DNA of 6,031 nt from CAZBGR01 sp964491535. GTDB taxonomy: Bacteria; Bacillota_I; Bacilli_A; RF39; UBA660. Positions 5,321 to 6,031 of this stretch are shown here, in pieces. The notes under the pieces were generated by a model, which searched no databases, was not told the origin of the DNA, and was given only the letters and a program-made list of their open reading frames with translations. Every line of letters starts with the position of its first letter. Positions within the stretch are counted from its first letter, which is position 1. The stretch spans positions 1-6,031 of the forward strand of contig CAZBGR010000036.1 of the NCBI GenBank assembly GCA_964491535.1, in the 5' to 3' direction. Made by a program: the position numbers and the translations under genes.

Positions 5321-5997
5321 CTAATAAATTCTCGAAGGAGCTTAGTTAAGGCTCTTTTTTCAATTCTTGATACATAACTTCGACTAATATTTAATTTCTT
5401 TGCTATTTCTTTTTGAGTTATTTCTTTAAAGCCATCTAAACCATATCTTTTTATTAAAATATTCTTTTCTCTTTCAGTTAGAACATTCATATATTCTTTT
5501 AATAATAAAATATTATCTTTAGTATTAATTAATTCAATAAAATCTGGTTTAGGGGTTTTTAAGATGTCAAGAAATGTTATTTCATTACCATCTTTATCAT
5601 AACCTATTGATTGATTAAGACTAATGTTTTTAATGTTTTTTTTATCACTTCTAAAATGCATGAGGATTTCATTTTCAATACATCTTGCGCAATAGGTTGT
5701 AATTCTTGTTCCATGTTTATAACAGAAGGTATCAATTCCTTTAATTAAACCAATTGTTCCAATACTAATCAAATCATCTAAGTCATCCCTTTTATAATCA
5801 TACTTTTTAACAATATGAGCTACTAGTCTTAAATTATGTTCAATTAATTTATGACGAGCTTCTTTATCTCCGGTAAGAAAGGCTTCAATATATTTTTTTT
5901 CATCCTCTTTTGATAAAGGATTAGGAAAAACATTATGTGAATAGGATCCAGTAAGAACGGCATTTTTAATTAAGGCTATAATTAAATTAAATAGCAT
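5299..5997 (-). CDS. sigK: Sporulation sigma factor SigK (with pro-sequence)
   Basis: SigK directs late mother-cell transcription (coat, cortex, lysis) during endospore formation. The 232-residue product closely resembles Bacillus SigK. It has a hydrophobic N-terminus (1-18), then FPNPLS (24-29). Region 2 follows: EHNLRLVAHIVKKY, DLISIGTIGLIKGID and ARCIENEILMHFR (about 53-116). Next is GYDKDGNEITFLDIL, then region 4 with a helix-turn-helix (about 194-215, TQKEIAKKLNISRSYVSRIEKRAL). RLVAHIVKKY favours SigK over SigE. The hydrophobic head resembles the pro-SigK leader removed by the SpoIVFB membrane protease; by analogy cleavage would fall near Ser18/Tyr19. The frame is continuous, with no skin-type interruption at the ARCIENEILM codons. 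A strong ribosome binding site precedes the ATG. It is transcribed leftward, convergent with hemW, and separate from the housekeeping operon. Partner sporulation genes are not in the window. Confidence 0.92.
   Translation of the reverse strand: MLFNLIIALIKNAVLTGSYSHNVFPNPLSKEDEKKYIEAFLTGDKEARHKLIEHNLRLVAHIVKKYDYKRDDLDDLISIGTIGLIKGIDTFCYKHGTRITTYCARCIENEILMHFRSDKKNIKNISLNQSIGYDKDGNEITFLDILKTPKPDFIELINTKDNILLLKEYMNVLTEREKNILIKRYGLDGFKEITQKEIAKKLNISRSYVSRIEKRALTKLLREFIRNKKLSI
5335..5360 (+). terminator. Possible rightward terminator inside the sigK 3' end
   Basis: AAGGAGCTT (5335-5343) pairs with AGGCTCTTT (5349-5357) through a GAGC/GCTC core plus A-T and G-U pairs with a 5-nt loop, and the T-run continues to 5360. 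It is more GC-paired than the hairpin at 5281-5310 and could be the main or back-up stop for the hemW transcript. It lies in sigK coding sequence for the conserved ISRSYVSRIEKRAL-type C-terminus, so chance formation is possible. Confidence 0.4.
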
Positions 5998-6000
5998 AAA

Positions 6001-6009
6001 ATCACCTTT
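6001..6009 (-). promoter_or_regulatory. Ribosome binding site of sigK
   Basis: On the minus strand AAAGGTGAT is followed by TTTATG, with the ATG at 5997-5995. It matches the AGGTGAT part of the extended Shine-Dalgarno. This supports the start that includes the hydrophobic pro-sequence. Confidence 0.75.
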
Positions 6010-6019
6010 AATAAAGTTT

Positions 6020-6027
6020 ATTGTTAG
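6020..6027 (-). promoter_or_regulatory. Possible SigE-like -10 element of sigK
   Basis: The minus strand reads CTAACAAT, 6 of 8 to the SigE -10 consensus CATACAAT. In Bacillus, sigK is first transcribed by SigE, so this is the expected kind of signal. The matching -35 would lie beyond the window end and cannot be checked, so the call is tentative. Confidence 0.25.
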
Positions 6028-6031
6028 ATAT

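Noticed and set aside
134..5997. Mycoplasma-type code with TGA as Trp
   Set aside because: Conserved Trp residues (for example in UppS GRWA and HemW TYW) use TGG, and all genes are intact without reading TGA as sense. No gene ends in TGA, but seven stops in AT-rich DNA are too few to interpret.
5299..5997. SigE or a general sigma factor
   Set aside because: RLVAHIVKKY, the GYDKDGNEI linker and the short hydrophobic leader match SigK; SigE typically has RLVVYIARKF and a longer, different pro-region.

Overview
The window comes from an AT-rich, low-GC Gram-positive bacterium, most likely a member of Bacilli close to the Erysipelotrichales/RF39/Mollicutes side of the tree. That placement is inferred from strong A/T codon bias, good AAGGAGG-type ribosome binding sites, TAA/TAG stops, a compact threonyl-tRNA synthetase without a TGS domain, and a SigK-type sporulation sigma factor. 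Trp at conserved positions is encoded by TGG and no ORF needs TGA as sense, so the genome does not look like a UGA=Trp mycoplasma.

Layout. Positions 1-133 hold no gene I can recognise, several small inverted repeats, and a good SigA-type promoter with an extended -10. Six genes then run rightward in probable single-operon spacing: rpsP (ribosomal protein S16), khpA (KH-domain RNA-binding protein), uppS (undecaprenyl diphosphate synthase), thrS (threonyl-tRNA synthetase), an uncharacterised DUF4116-type repeat protein, and hemW (radical SAM heme chaperone). A leftward gene, sigK, ends 7 bp from the hemW stop. The hemW transcript probably terminates at one of two hairpins overlapping the 3' end of sigK.

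How the genes fit together. The first genes are housekeeping: small-subunit assembly, RNA binding, the lipid carrier for cell wall synthesis, and tRNA charging. rpsP-khpA is a classic pair, but the usual followers rimM-trmD-rplS are missing and uppS-thrS follow instead. sigK implies that the organism, or its recent ancestors, sporulates. It keeps a hydrophobic N-terminal pro-sequence and is not interrupted by a skin element.

The least explained item is the 319-residue repeat protein between thrS and hemW. It is built from about eleven gap-free 22-residue units that group into a 66-residue (three-unit) higher-order repeat. The ThrRS is the other notable item: it lacks TGS and has unusual substitutions beside its zinc and threonine-binding residues, yet keeps the canonical editing-site residues. 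I see no mobile element, CRISPR array, tRNA, rRNA or T-box.
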